Shown: in pieces, positions 10,933 to 22,470 of the stretch
Numbering within the stretch: the stretch's first letter is position 1
Layout of the letters: each line of letters opens with the position of its first letter
Assembly: GCA_028023455.1 (NCBI GenBank)
Contig: JAQFVV010000072.1
Span: 2,686,501-2,750,500 of the forward strand
Direction: 5' to 3'
DNA from: Epiperipatus broadwayi
Taxonomy: Eukaryota; Onychophora; Udeonychophora; Euonychophora; Peripatidae
Length of the DNA: 64,000 nucleotides
Notes under the pieces: model-generated
Told to the model about the DNA's origin: nothing
The model's input: the letters and a program-made list of their open reading frames with translations, nothing else
Databases searched by the model: none
Position numbers and translations under genes: made by a program

Positions 10933-12189
10933 GACCTTTGCAATGTACTTTCCATAATAATAACAAAAAAACAACAACAACAATCTTTTATAAAAGAAAT
11001 AAGAAAAACATTTTCTAAAATTACTTTCTTTTCTTCTTGCTTTGTTAAAATTCTAGTCAATTAAGAGTTAATATTTTCTTTCTGACATTCGTTATGGTAA
11101 ACAATTATCTATACTTTAAATATAATTCTTTTCTTTTTTAAAATCAATTACGGTTTAATCATAAATGTTATGATGGCGTTGGAAAGATTTTTAATAATAA
11201 AATAAGAGTTATTTTTCACAAAATCATCAGAAATTACATTTCTTTATTAATCAATCTTATTTTGTGTTTAAGGTAGGGGTAGGTTGTTTTGTAATAGGAA
11301 TTAGATTTTTATGATCAAACAATAACATATAATCATCATTAACGAATATTCTGGCTAACTAGCTTATGGGTAGGGTAACCTTATAGAGAGAAACAAAACC
11401 TCCTCGATCAAGCCCAACTGACAGAAAAAAAGAGGAGGGTTTGCTCTGGTACAATTAAGCTGGCACTGTTGAGCTCTTGCTCTTTGGTGTTTGAATTTCA
11501 TTTAATTTTTTTGGGCAACTAATAATCAGTTTAAATAAATTACTTTACCTGACAGAATTTATTTTACAGCAAACATCCCATACTTTTCTGTGTTAGCTAG
11601 ATTACATATTTTTTGGTGCTAAAATGAAAACGTGTAGTTTCAATAGTGTGAGCAATTTGCCCTGTTATTTTATTTTTGAAGTTTATAAAGGGACTTCAGC
11701 AAGTAAATTATATTCTAACCAAAAGTATTTGGAGTATTTTCAAAAGCATTTATTTTTCTTAATCTATTCTGGTCTTTTACAATATTGACATAAAACTGAT
11801 CACAGCCTAAGTCTCAATTTTACTTTATAAATAGTGTAGCATTCATAGTTTTAGTATATATCACATATTTCTCTTTTACTGCAGGCCATTTCTGATATAC
11901 AAAGGCTGAAAAAAAAAAAAAAATCCGGAATTTGAAGTACTTGTCATGCATTTTGATAAAATTTTAATTTATCTATCAGCTGTAGAAATGTTTTGCTTTA
12001 TTGCTATTTCTTCAGTTATTTGATTAACATTAGTTCCCTAAGCAACCATTATTTAAATAATCACTTTCGTCTCTGATAAAAAAGTTAGAAATTAAAAGGG
12101 TGACAGCATCTTTCATTTATCAATGTGTAATTTGTCTAGCTTGATTAGTTCTATTCTAAATATACATTTTTATCAATATAAAATTTTAC
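10933..12189. other. AT-rich DNA, nothing recognised
   Basis: No supported feature; ordinary AT-rich sequence with a 15-A run near 11910. Confidence 0.45.
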
Positions 12190-12440
12190 AGATGGAGAGT
12201 TGAACTCAGACTTTCACACGACCCTCAGCTATCCACGCCATCTCACACTGCTGACACACTTGACCACACACATGTCGAAAAGATAAATAATCATTAAGTC
12301 GAAAAGGTAAGTAATCACTAATGTGTGTGATCAAGTGTGTCAGCGGTATGAGATGGCAGGGATAGCTGAGGGTCATGCGAAAGTCTGAGTTCAAACCCTC
12401 TATATATTACATATTGGAGTGCAGTTGTGAAAAAGCCTGT
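12190..12440. repeat. Inverted pair of family A fragments
   Basis: A minus-oriented fragment (about 12190-12295) and a plus-oriented fragment (about 12320-12440) of family A face each other, giving a palindrome. Both carry the ATGAGATGGC/GCCATCTCA, GTGTGATCAAGTGTGTCAGC and GTCTGAGTTCAAAC words or their complements. Confidence 0.75.
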
Positions 12441-14106
12441 GCAGTAGAAAAAATTCATATATATTGAGAGTTGATAATTTAAAAACCATTACCATTCAGG
12501 GATAGTTTTTTCATTCTAGTCCAAAACCGTCTACTGGAACCCAGAGTAATCAATAGGTATTAGATAATATATTGCTAAAATATCTATATCAGTGAGAAAT
12601 TAAGATTTAACACTATGCATTTACCAATCACCATTTACTCCTTTATATTATCCAATATATTAGCCTGAAATTCAAAAACTTTTAAATTTTTGAACCCAAA
12701 AATGGCCTGTAAAATGCATAAGAGCATTAGTTCTAGATGTGAATCCTAAATTCTCACTGGCAAAAAAAAGTCCAGAATATAATCTTGGGGTGTGGGGTAT
12801 TATAGCACTATATCATATGGGAATTCATTTAGAATAAGCTAAAAAGAACCACTATTGGAAGCATATGACAAAGTCAAGTGATATTATTGCCTTCTCAGGC
12901 AAAAACTAGAAATAGCCTATGATTGGCTAAAATTGAGGCCTCTAAAATGTATGGAGACTAACCTGGTGTGAAATCTATGAAACTCTGCAAGAACTAGCTT
13001 GGATTCAAAATCTTAGGATTATTTTACATTTTAGTTTACTATTTTAAAAAATATATAAAAGAATAAAATAGTCTCCACTGCCGGATGCAAAGATTCATTA
13101 GTTCCAGGTTTGAATTCAAAGTCATCATAAGGTTAGGAAAAAACCAGAAACTGATCTTTGATTACGGTCCTTGATTATTCAAGTTTGCAGCAGATGAGAA
13201 CTATTCTTGGAAGCATATTAGTAAGCTGAGAATATCACATGATGTTGCTATTTATGTCCATTATAAAGGAAAGTATAAAAACATTTCAATATGTGAAAGT
13301 AGATAAAACTATTCAGCAATTCATATCCATTCCGGACTTCAAATTTCACCAATACAATACTCTTTATATATTACTAAGCTATTAATTCCTATATCTATTA
13401 CATATTTTTTTTTAGTTATTCCAAAAAAATTATCAATAAATAAAATACTCTAACTAGTATATTATAGTTTATTGGTTTTAAAAAATTTATATTAAATTGT
13501 CAAAACAAACAAACTGTTATACCATTCAAAACACTTAAGTATTAACAGATTATTTTTAACACAGTTTTTCTATATATCTTTAAAACCCTGTCATTAAATA
13601 AATATTAATTAATCATAGGCAATTGATAACAGTCAGTCACTGGGTACAGATGAATACACTATATGAACAAGTTGGCTTAATGGTCTTCAAATATTTTAAA
13701 TTATTAATGGGAAAAGTTATGAGAATCTTTTTACTGCCATCTAGTGTCTGCTTATCACTCAATGCTTACATAAAGGTAAAAAAAGTATTACTTTCTAATA
13801 TGAAAAATATATGCTAAAGGAGTTGTGCAATGATTTACTTTGGCATATAATGTCAATTTTTATAAAGTATGAATATTATAAATAAATGCACACTAAGCAT
13901 TCTCACTTAGCTCATTCTTAAACTAAAATATATACAAATTTACATCCAAATTTTGAATTAAAAAATCATAAGGCTCACAATATTAGTTTCAGGAAATTGA
14001 ATTCCCTTCATTATCACTTGTTCAATTTCATCTTATCCTTTGAAGTTTTGATCTGGCTTGTAATAATATTAACTATAGCAAATTGATTTAGTTATGGTTT
14101 CAAAAC
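12441..14106. other. AT-rich DNA, nothing recognised
   Basis: No supported feature. The 64-codon frame at 13623 has no recognisable motif. Confidence 0.45.
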
Positions 14107-14423
14107 AGAAGAAATATTTAAACAGGAAAAACTCTCCCTATAGTAGTGCCACCCTGTGCCAACCAGAGTAATCAATGGATGCCAGAAGGCTTGTGCATAA
14201 AATCCTCATCTAGTGCCTACTCATCCAATATCGCTAAAGTAGTTTCTGGCTTTGGGATATTGGATGAGTAGGCACTAGATGGTGATTTTATGCACAAGCC
14301 TTCTGTCATCTATTGATTGCTCTGGTTGGCACAGGGTGGCAATACTGTATGGAGAGTTTTACCTGTTTAATAACAGTTATGTGTTAGCATAAGAGATGGT
14401 GATTATGTGATGTTTAGAAGAAA
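14107..14423 (+). mobile_element. Hairpin element, family H, copy 1
   Basis: The two arms (about 14116-14230 and 14258-14371) are long near-complements around a short loop. Arm words include TAGTGCCACCCTGTGCCAAC, CAGAGTAATCAATGGATGCC and TTTTATGCACAAGCCTTCTG. Past the right arm lies an unpaired tail, TGTTAGCATAAGAGATGGTG then ATTATGTGATGTTT, shared by the other copies. AGAAGAAA occurs at 14107-14114 and 14416-14423 as a candidate target-site duplication. There is no coding capacity. Confidence 0.78.
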
Positions 14424-15031
14424 GATTTGTGAGTAAATAAGAAATTCCAGAAATTGTACAAATTCCAGCAATTACAAATGAATATATGACAGTAAAATTA
14501 TTAGGGACAAAGATAGATATGTTAAATATAAATTAACAGAAGTGAATACAAATGAAGTATATATGGGGTGATTCAAATCTTGTTTGTATTAAGCATTTCG
14601 AAGTTTAAAAAATTAAACTACTAAGTGTAGTACTCTTTATAATTAGCAATCACATAATTACATGCAAGCCTACTTTAATTTGTGGTTGGAAATGTTGGTA
14701 TTTATATAGCTAATGATACGATTTATTGAAACTAGTGCTGTGAGTTTTGTTTTATCATAGTTCTTTTTTAGAATCCTGCTACCATATAACATATTTAAAT
14801 AATCAGCTAATTGAGGACTCTTAAATATGTTCATATAAATCTTTTATAACATTATGTGCAATATTCTTTGTTATTCTTTATGTTATTGTTTGTAATAAAC
14901 TGATAGTAATATTTTAATGTTAGTGAAGAAAAGGTTTTTTATTTTTTATATTAGTTATAACTGAGTGCACTTTTGATGTGGAATGTTAGATTCATAGGTT
15001 GGCTGGGTGTGCCCCCATATTTATTGGTGGT
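14424..15031. other. AT-rich DNA, nothing recognised
   Basis: No supported feature. Confidence 0.45.
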
Positions 15032-15235
15032 AGATTAATTATTTAAATAGGGTATTTACATATTCCATTTACTCGATAATTGGATGGTATTTTCTTTTTA
15101 CTGATGATATGGTTGTGGTTAGTGATGAAACATGCCTCTTTAACTTTTCTCTTCCTGTTACCCATAAAAAGGAAAATATCATCCAACTGTCAAATAAATG
15201 GAATATGTAAATACCCAAAAAATAATTAACGAATT
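15032..15235. repeat. Foldback element, about 70-bp arms
   Basis: The left arm (about 15035-15105, with GGGTATTTACATATTCCATT) pairs with the right arm (about 15160-15232, with AATGGAATATGTAAATACCC). The spacer is about 55 bp. Confidence 0.7.
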
Positions 15236-15456
15236 TATTATATGTAAGTACATTTCATGTCTTCAACCAGCTCATTATTTACATGAAATATTTTGTTATA
15301 TATTAATAACTGATTAATGTATAAATTATAAGCATGTTAAGAAATATTCTGAAAAGTAGTTTCATGACTCCAAAGACTGTCTTGGTAAATTGAGTACAAA
15401 TGTTGTTCTGATAATGATGGAGTTAACATTGATGTAGAACTTTTCTTTGCATCAGT

Positions 15457-15655
15457 TTTGTTGACAATATGATTTTGGAACTTAACTTGCCGGTTAGCAA
15501 AGATGAATTTAATGCAGTCTTATATAGATTTGATAGAACTTACACACGTTTTGGGATAAAAGTAAATACAAACAAATCTCAAGTAATGGAAATACTATGA
15601 ACAAGCATTGAACAGAAGGTACTGCTTTTGAATATTTAGGGAGTCGGTTATAAAA
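15457..15655 (+). pseudogene. LINE reverse-transcriptase palm fragment
   Basis: From 15457 to the TGA at 15598-15600 the frame reads FVDNMILELN, DEFNAVLYRFDRTYTRFGIK and VNTNKSQVME. A +1 shift then gives TAFEYLGSRL before a stop. This is the FADDM ... GLKIN-KKT-VM ... FEYLGS order of LINE reverse transcriptases, with the catalytic DD reduced to DN. It is a dead, frameshifted relic. Confidence 0.8.
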
Positions 15656-17178
15656 ATAATTAGTGTGAAATTTACAAATGTTAAAGAAAAGTAATAAAAT
15701 ATTTTGTGGACCAATGAAGTAATGTTTTTTTTTTTTTTTAAAAAAAGGCTTATATAGCATAGAGACATGAGCAATTAACTAAAAGACAAAAAGTACAAAA
15801 ACTTTAGAAATTCAAGAGCAATTCTTTTGATCTATCGTAGAAATAATCTATTTCTAAATTTGAGTAATCAATGAAAACTAGCTGCTATAGTAATATAATA
15901 TTTTCATTCCCAGACTAATTTTTGACTTTTGTCTGCATCATTAATTATTAATGCATTTGTATATCTAGCAATCTTTTTTTGCATCTTTGTACTATTCAAG
16001 ATAATAGCCTGAAATTCAAAAAATCGCAAAGTTTTGAACCCAAACTGATTTTTTTTGCTTATTTATATATATATTTTACATCAGGTCAGTTTCTATTTAA
16101 TTTCATTAGTGATAATTTTGGAAATGTAGATTTTCAAAAATAACAACAATTAAAGTTGATTTGGAAGATAATATAAATAATCTATAGGTGTTTAGTAGAC
16201 ATTAATATATGACAAATAGGAGTCGATAAACAGAAGTTAAATATTTGAACAACGGATCTGATAGCCATTACTAAAAAGGAATAGAGATATTTGGTTGATC
16301 AGTAAGTGGTTTAACCTATAAATATAGAATAGCAAATAGTTGGTTTAAGTACTCTTACATATTCATTTTTAAGACAAAGCAAATTCATGTTTTGATTAAT
16401 GTTAAATAAATTCATAGTCTATTGTATAGTTTATATCAAAATAGAATTTGAATATTGAAGATTAGCCCAGTTGTTCGATAATAAAAAGTTTTCATCCCTA
16501 TAGAAAAAAAATTACAGTAAAAAATCCTTGTTTTAAATATTTTTACAGAAATAGATGTGTTTTTGTGGATATAATTCTGTTATTATTTCAAGGAAATCAA
16601 GTCATACATCACGTGACTTGTTTTAATTATATAATATAATAATTCTGCTCTTTACATGTTTATATAACAAATTCGCTTATAAGGCTTATTTTATAAGGCT
16701 TATTTTCTTTTATGGATAAGCACAAAGTTATAAAAGATTGATGTTGATACTATTTATCAGATATTCATTCCAGTACAGTGATTAATAATTACATATTTGC
16801 CTCAATGCAAATTATTTAATTGGGTATTTATGTAAAGTGGATCCCAACAAAAAGTGACTGCTTCACCCTCCAAACTACCTGCAGTGCTATTTATCACAAA
16901 AAACTGTATTCTAGCATTATGACATGAAATGAGACAATGTGTTAAATACATTAACCCATGATGAAAAAAGGTTTGAAATGATTCAAATTGTATATAGCAG
17001 TGATCCATGAATTGCAAGAATATTTTTAAATGGTTTACAAGATTTCTAGATGGAAGGGAGAGCATTTAAAAGATTCTACAAATGCATGGAACATTCTATC
17101 TCATTTCATGCATAACTTGTGATTCAGATATGCTAGCACTTCAAAGTAAATAGCTGAATTATGTCATTTTATCATCAG
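15656..17178. other. AT-rich DNA, nothing recognised
   Basis: No supported feature. An 87-codon minus-strand frame at 16802-17065 has no family resemblance I can name and starts in ordinary background. Confidence 0.45.
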
Positions 17179-17409
17179 TCATGTTTCACAAACATAAAAC
17201 CCACTAATAAATATGCATGAGGTCAGTACATCTAATTTGATTTGTAATCTTACATTTTCAATCCTTTTCATTACCCTACAGCATGTTCTTATTCTGGCTA
17301 TTGATAATTTTATTTCTTTTTGGAAATCCATATTACTGACATTATTTCCAAAATATATAAATTTGTCTGTTACCTTATTCATATCCATCATTTCTGATTT
17401 CTTTTTCAT
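17179..17409 (-). pseudogene. LINE reverse-transcriptase thumb fragment
   Basis: The minus-strand frame reads KFIYFGNNVSNM ... KEIKLSIARIRTCCRVMKRI then LDVLTSCIFISGFYVCET and a stop. It matches the order F-YLG--I-(x)-EI--RI--AR ... LL-SLV-P---YGCETW of LINE reverse transcriptases. In its source element this would follow directly after the segment seen at 15457-15655, but here it is on the opposite strand, so the two are probably separate insertions. Confidence 0.72.
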
Positions 17410-17984
17410 TTTCTTTTCCCATTACTTCTTTATTTAGTACTTAAAAAGTTAATTCTATTAGTATATTTTCTTCAAGCATTACAATGTTGTCTACATGTCA
17501 TAAGTTATTTCTATTCCATGCATGAATGTTTATTTCAATGCCTGGATAATCAATTTTGACACTTGAGGTAAACCTTAAAAACTGTGTTTCTTAAATTTAT
17601 TCAAACTGCTTATTTAAAGTGTTTTACTGAACAAAGCAAATGAATATATATAATAAATAATAATATAGAGATATATATGTATATATGTGTGTGTGTAAAT
17701 TTGTAGAAGGAAATTGCTCATTACACATGCATTATTAAATTGATATTAAACTGACAATTTAAAAATCAGGCTCATAACAAGATCAAGCCCTAATTTAAGC
17801 ATGGTCAATAAGGGTTGGTTTATTTAAGGAATAGATTCTAAGCATAAGTGGATTACTTATGCTTTTAAAACACTTATTAATGGGAGAGGGTGTCAATTTC
17901 AATGCATTTGTGATGAGTAATTTCCTTCACCAAATTTACATATATGTATGTAAGCAATATATATATTAAGGCTATAAGCCTAAG
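17410..17984. other. AT-rich DNA with TA/TG microsatellite
   Basis: A short TATATGTG-type run is at about 17670-17695; otherwise nothing is seen. Confidence 0.45.
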
Positions 17985-18315
17985 ACTATGCACCTAAATA
18001 CGACAGCAGGGACCTCTACAAATCTTTAACACAAGATTAATGACTTTAAATTGCTTAAAATATTTCTAATCACAAGGCTTTATACTGACTCACTGTAAAT
18101 TGAAAGATTTCACAAATGTTAGCTTGTAATCTGGACTTAATCAGTGAAGTATTCAATAGCTTCACACTCGCAAATCAAAATGCTTTAGATTTGACCTATA
18201 TAATTAAAAAGTAGGTTGAAGATAAGAGTGGCCACTCTTGTCTTCTTGTGTTAAAGATTTGTAAAGGTCCCTACTGTCTTATTTAGGCACATAGGTAATG
18301 AGTATACACTTAGCA
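17985..18315. repeat. Foldback element, family F
   Basis: The left arm (about 17985-18048; CTATGCACCTAAATACGACA, AAATCTTTAACACAAG) pairs with the right arm (about 18243-18298; CTTGTGTTAAAGATTTGTA, then TAGGCACATAG). The centre carries TGCTTTAGATTTG, a word shared with the foldbacks at 33.4-34.4 kb and 49.2-49.7 kb. Confidence 0.7.
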
Positions 18316-18879
18316 AATTATTAGTTACAACTTTATATATGTACATATAAAATACTAATAAATATATTAAATAAAAACAAATATATTTATTAAATATATC
18401 TAATAAAATATAATGTCTTATTTCAGTGCCTATTTCAATTCAGCACCTAAGACAGTTTTCTTGTCTCCTCATTATGGAACTAATTTTGGTTCTTTTGCAC
18501 TTTTCTGTGATATTATCTATAACTTATTTCAAATGTGTGATGATGAAATTGTATCTCATTGTCTTATTCATTTTTCAACTTTAAATCAGTTTCTATTTCT
18601 CTACATATTTTCATGGGTTCCTAGATTTTTTTAGAAGATTAATTATTTTATTATTTATTCTATATTAGTCAACTATTATCTGATTATTTTTTGATTAACA
18701 CTGTCATTTAAGATCACAATTAATATTAGTATTTGTATAATACATACAAAAAGACTGAAAAAAATTCAAAAACAGGATACATTCAGCAAAATTTATAACT
18801 CCAAACATTTGGTCATAACCAAAATTTACAAAAATAAGATCACGTTAAAAAGGTTCTTAAAAATATTTTTTTTAAACAT
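18316..18879. other. AT-rich DNA, nothing recognised
   Basis: No supported feature; the 73-codon frame at 18413 lacks any motif. Confidence 0.4.
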
Positions 18880-19215
18880 GGTTATGACTACAATATCAAT
18901 TCCATAAGGACTTTGAACATTTCATCATCAATTTTTCAATGAAATAGACGGTTGAATAGTTGGAAGGGTGAGAAGACTTAAGCCTATCCACTAAAATTTG
19001 AGGAATTGCTATCTTAATATAAACTAAGCATTGATTGTATGTATGTGTGGGAGATTAAGTCGGGCCCAACTGATGAATGCTGCTTCTGCACGAAATATTA
19101 CATTGAGGATCGTATATTTTTCACATGTGTGTGATAATGTGATTGGTTGCTCGAGATGAAGTGGAGCACAGAATGAAAAATCCTATGATCAAATCCCTCT
19201 AATTACATATATATA
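18880..19215 (+). repeat. Dispersed repeat family A, copy
   Basis: Contains TTTTTCAATGAAATAGACGG, CCTATCCACTAAA, ATCTTAATATAAACTAAGCA, CAACTGATGAATGCTG and CACATGTGTGTGATAATGTG in the same order as the copy at 56570. Confidence 0.7.
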
Positions 19216-20035
19216 TGAAACATTTAGTATAAGCAAGATACATATTACTTTAGAATTATATTTATATAACTTTTTTTTTTTTTTAGTTTCCGTAATTATT
19301 TTAACTAAATGTCTTTACCTTGATATAATTACAAAAATGATTTTTTTTTCTTTTTTTAATATATATAAAAAAGAATATAATTGAATTTCTTTATTATTAT
19401 TTTTTTGGCTTTGATCAACTAATCAATTAGTAATTTCTTCAATTCTGATTGGTTGAAATAACTGACATCAGTTTTTAAGCAAATGTAAATATAAATAACG
19501 GTTTTAAAATATTTTATAAATAAACCAAAAAATATATAAATATATTTGTATTTATTGGCATCATTTGTCAGTGGATTGAAAAAAAAAAAACTGCAGATTT
19601 TTTTTTTTTAATTAAAAATTACTTTAATTGTTTAAAATATATTTATTTGTTAAATACTACAATCAATCAACATTATTCTGTCCGATGATCAAGTACAGAA
19701 AGTAGTCTCATCATCAAATCATTCATTTTTCCATTCCACTGTCTTCATTTAAATATAACAATATAAAGTGTTAGTTATTGCAATGTAAAATGTTACTCCT
19801 ACAGCAAAATCTGGCCTAATTAGCCTAAATATGAGGTAACTTTAAACAACTAATATCGGTCAGAAGTTTTAGATGAAAATGAATCAATGTAAATCCAAGT
19901 TAGACTTGAGAATAGTGAATAAGTTGTAATTTTCATCTCATAACTTTTTCATCACATAAAATAGATTGTTGATCTTCAATGATATTTTTAAATTATATAA
20001 TTTCAAATGTCAAACTTAATTTGTTATGATGACAT
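19216..20035. other. AT-rich DNA, nothing recognised
   Basis: Poly-T and poly-A runs near 19270 and 19580; no supported feature. Confidence 0.45.
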
Positions 20036-20191
20036 TTAAATGCCAAATCTATTTTTTGATTGATGAAATTTTAACCAACGGACAAAACAGCTGTGCATTA
20101 ACAAACTTTTACCTTGTATGCAGCAACTGGACTTATTTAATGGAAATAGAGGTCGCATTGATCTCTTGGGATATTTTTGTTTTTCCGCCAT
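20036..20191 (-). CDS. Candidate first coding exon or 51-codon small ORF
   Basis: On the minus strand CCAAGATGGCGGAAAAACAA puts an ATG inside a full YY1-type motif (AAGATGGCGG), a known arrangement at animal gene starts. The unspliced frame runs 51 codons to a stop at 20036-20038 and begins MAEKQKYPKRSMRPL. After codon 26 the sequence CAAG|GTAAAAGT (donor GT at 20111-20112) is a good 5' splice site, so a first exon of 20113-20191 is the more natural reading. I do not recognise the peptide and found no following exon. Chance occurrence is possible. Confidence 0.3.
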   Translation of the reverse strand: MAEKQKYPKRSMRPLFPLNKSSCCIQGKSLLMHSCFVRWLKFHQSKNRFGI

Positions 20192-21169
20192 CTTGGAAAT
20201 TTAAATTATACAAGAACGCTAATAATATTTTGTTTTTGTTTTTTAGAATTTATCAATTTTTATTTTTTACAAAGCTATTATTCCTTAAATATTCTTTATC
20301 ATATAGTACAATATAGCTGAAATAGATATTGATATTGTAATATATTTATTTTGCTTTATTTAACAAATTTATTTTCAAAATTTATATATAACTAATTAGT
20401 CTTTAATGTGTCAGACATGATTTTAAACATGAACTCTGTATTACAATGTATATTTTACTTTTTGTGCAAATAAAGATTATTTTGAAAAATTTTTTTTTAT
20501 ATATTCTTAAACAATACTTTATTCAATAGCTAATATGTAAATAAGCTATGTGCTACTATTAACAGTTAAATACATTTAGAAAATTATAAATAAGGTTTGA
20601 ATTTTTCTAAAAACATTGAACTAGAAAATGGAAATAGTTTAAAATATAATTATAAATAAAGTACCAGCAGTATAAACACTTTGAGGCAAACATTCCATAT
20701 TCTAGGAATTTTTTAAGTGCGTATTAAATTCATTTATAAAATGAGTCCTAAAAGTTATTTAAAACTTTCATAATTTAAACAATTCTGGAATAAAATGGAA
20801 CCAAATTATTTAATCAATAGCTCGAGAGAAAGCATATTCAGTCTCCAATTTTTTGCAGTTTGTATGGGTTATCAAGAATTGAAAAAATCATAAAATTTAA
20901 TGAAATCTGAAAAATATTAGATAAAGCTAGTTAGAAAATGAAGAAATGACCAAAAGCTAAATGACATCTTAATGACAAAATGATAGTCATAATTAGAGAA
21001 CATTACAGAAGGAGCTTTTTACATTTAATACAAGCAAAAAAGCTTATCAGTCTTTGGTGATTAATAATATACACATATATATTAAAATAAAATAAAAAGA
21101 TATGTTATAAAATAAATGGCATGTGATTAGTTTTGGTCTCCATTACTTCCGGATCTTTTAAACTAAATT
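20192..21169. other. AT-rich DNA upstream of the candidate exon
   Basis: No other feature. If 20113-20191 is real, its promoter would lie just above 20192. GTATAATTTAAA on the minus strand just upstream is the only TATA-like word seen nearby. Confidence 0.35.
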
Positions 21170-21485
21170 TGGAACAATCATGTGTATCAGTGATATGAGA
21201 TAGTGTGGATAATTGAAGGGTACTTGAAAGTCTGTGTTCAAATTCCCTATATTTACAATTAAGCTCCAGGTATATAAAGAATGCCTGTATTTCAATTATT
21301 ACACATTAAGCCTCATCCTGACCATCCATCTTCTATGTATTTAAATAGATAAGGTTCCTTATGTGAGGAGTCAGAGTGACTTGAGGTCAACATGGGCATA
21401 AGTAATATTGGCATCAGCATGGGATTTGGACATTCCATTATCACATTTTCAATGATATGGATGACTAAAGAATTGGATATTGGTG
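21170..21485 (+). repeat. Dispersed repeat family A, copy
   Basis: Carries the terminal module first (GATATGAGATAGTGTGGATA, GTCTGTGTTCAAATTCCC, GCTCCAGGTATATAAAG). After about 130 bp it carries the start module (AATATTGGCATCAGCATGGG, TTTTCAATGATATGGATG). This order suggests the family can exist as head-to-tail units. Confidence 0.7.
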
Positions 21486-21603
21486 AAAAATATGAAATAA
21501 TATTTTAAACTTAAGAATGATAATAAATAAATCGTTGAAAAGAAATGTTGCAATTAAATATAGTTTAAATAAACAGGTGCATGTATATATTAATTAATGG
21601 AAT

Positions 21604-21715
21604 AAACCTTATAAATTACCTTATATGGAAATAAATTCCTAAGATTAATTAATATTATAAACCTTATAAATTACTGTATATGGAAATAAATTCCAAGAGT
21701 AATTAATTGTATAAT
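21604..21715. repeat. 55-bp direct repeat
   Basis: AAACCTTATAAATTAC followed by TATATGGAAATAAATTCC begins at 21604 and again at 21659. The two units lie about 130-240 bp upstream of the TATA box at 21841 and could be duplicated promoter elements or simply a local duplication. Confidence 0.75.
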
Positions 21716-21840
21716 TAAAAAGATAAGAGAAATTTCATTATATGATAACTAAATAATATGTAAATTAATTAAGTGAACTGATTAATTAAAGCCAAAGAAT
21801 TTACTCCAGAAAAGATAAGAAAAACAAAGAAAGAGATGGA

Positions 21841-21849
21841 TATAAAAAG
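21841..21849 (+). promoter_or_regulatory. TATA box of a candidate promoter
   Basis: TATAAAAAG is followed about 25-30 bp later by an abrupt rise in GC and complexity (GAACTTTTGGCTCTTTCTGT), as expected at a transcription start. Upstream DNA is plain AT-rich. It could belong to a cellular promoter or to an LTR. Confidence 0.4.
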
Positions 21850-21869
21850 CTAGAGAAAAAGAACTTTTG

Positions 21870-22082
21870 GCTCTTTCTGTGGTTGCTGCTACCGTCACTG
21901 TGTCCACGAGTTGAAGGGCAGTAAAGATCATCATCAGAGAACTCATTCCCAGGATCTCAGCTCCTGTAGATCACTAAGCTGATTAGTGCTTTCAACAAAC
22001 TGTCTCGGTCTTATTATTATTTTGAATTGTCTCAAGATGTTTGACGAGAGTTGTAGTATAAAGACTCTAGATGTTAGTGAAG
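21870..22082 (+). other. Candidate 5' exon with short coding start and splice donor
   Basis: A higher-GC leader follows the TATA box. CTCAAGATGT gives an ATG at 22037, and 15 codons (MFDESCSIKTLDVSE) lead to GAAG|GTAAAGTG, a good splice donor at 22083-22084. I do not recognise the peptide and cannot trace a second exon. The alternative is the R/U5 part of an LTR, since a TATA box plus upstream direct repeats also fits a U3. No matching second LTR copy was seen in the window. Confidence 0.3.
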
Positions 22083-22194
22083 GTAAAGTGAATAATAGCT
22101 TACCTAAACGTTATAAACATTGTTTGCTATTCAGTAATTAATTTGTGAATTAGGCTCCTTCTAATGCAGAATTTATATTTGTGTTAATTATCAG

Positions 22195-22470
22195 TATATA
22201 TAGGGTATATGAGCACAGACTTTCACATGCTCCACCACTCTCCACACTATCTCGTAACACTGATACACTTGAACACATATATGTTGAAAAGATAAATAAT
22301 CACCAATATCCGCATTTCATGCTAAACCAGCAATCATCAGTTAGTCCATATTACCATCTCTACACATATATGCTATAAGTGCTCAGATATATATTAAGAT
22401 AGCCAATCCTCATACTTTAATGGACAAGCTTCAATCTACTCCACACTCCAACTCTTCAATTGTTTCTATT
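22195..22470 (-). repeat. Dispersed repeat family A, copy
   Basis: Minus-oriented copy: complements of GTGTGATCA-GTGTATCAG, the AACTGATGATTGCTGG region, CTTAATATATATCTGAGCAC and TTGAAGCTTGTCCATTAAAG are all present in order. Confidence 0.7.

Noticed and set aside
16802-17065. 87-codon minus-strand frame
   Set aside because: The composition is not clearly coding, there is no recognisable family and no splice or promoter context.
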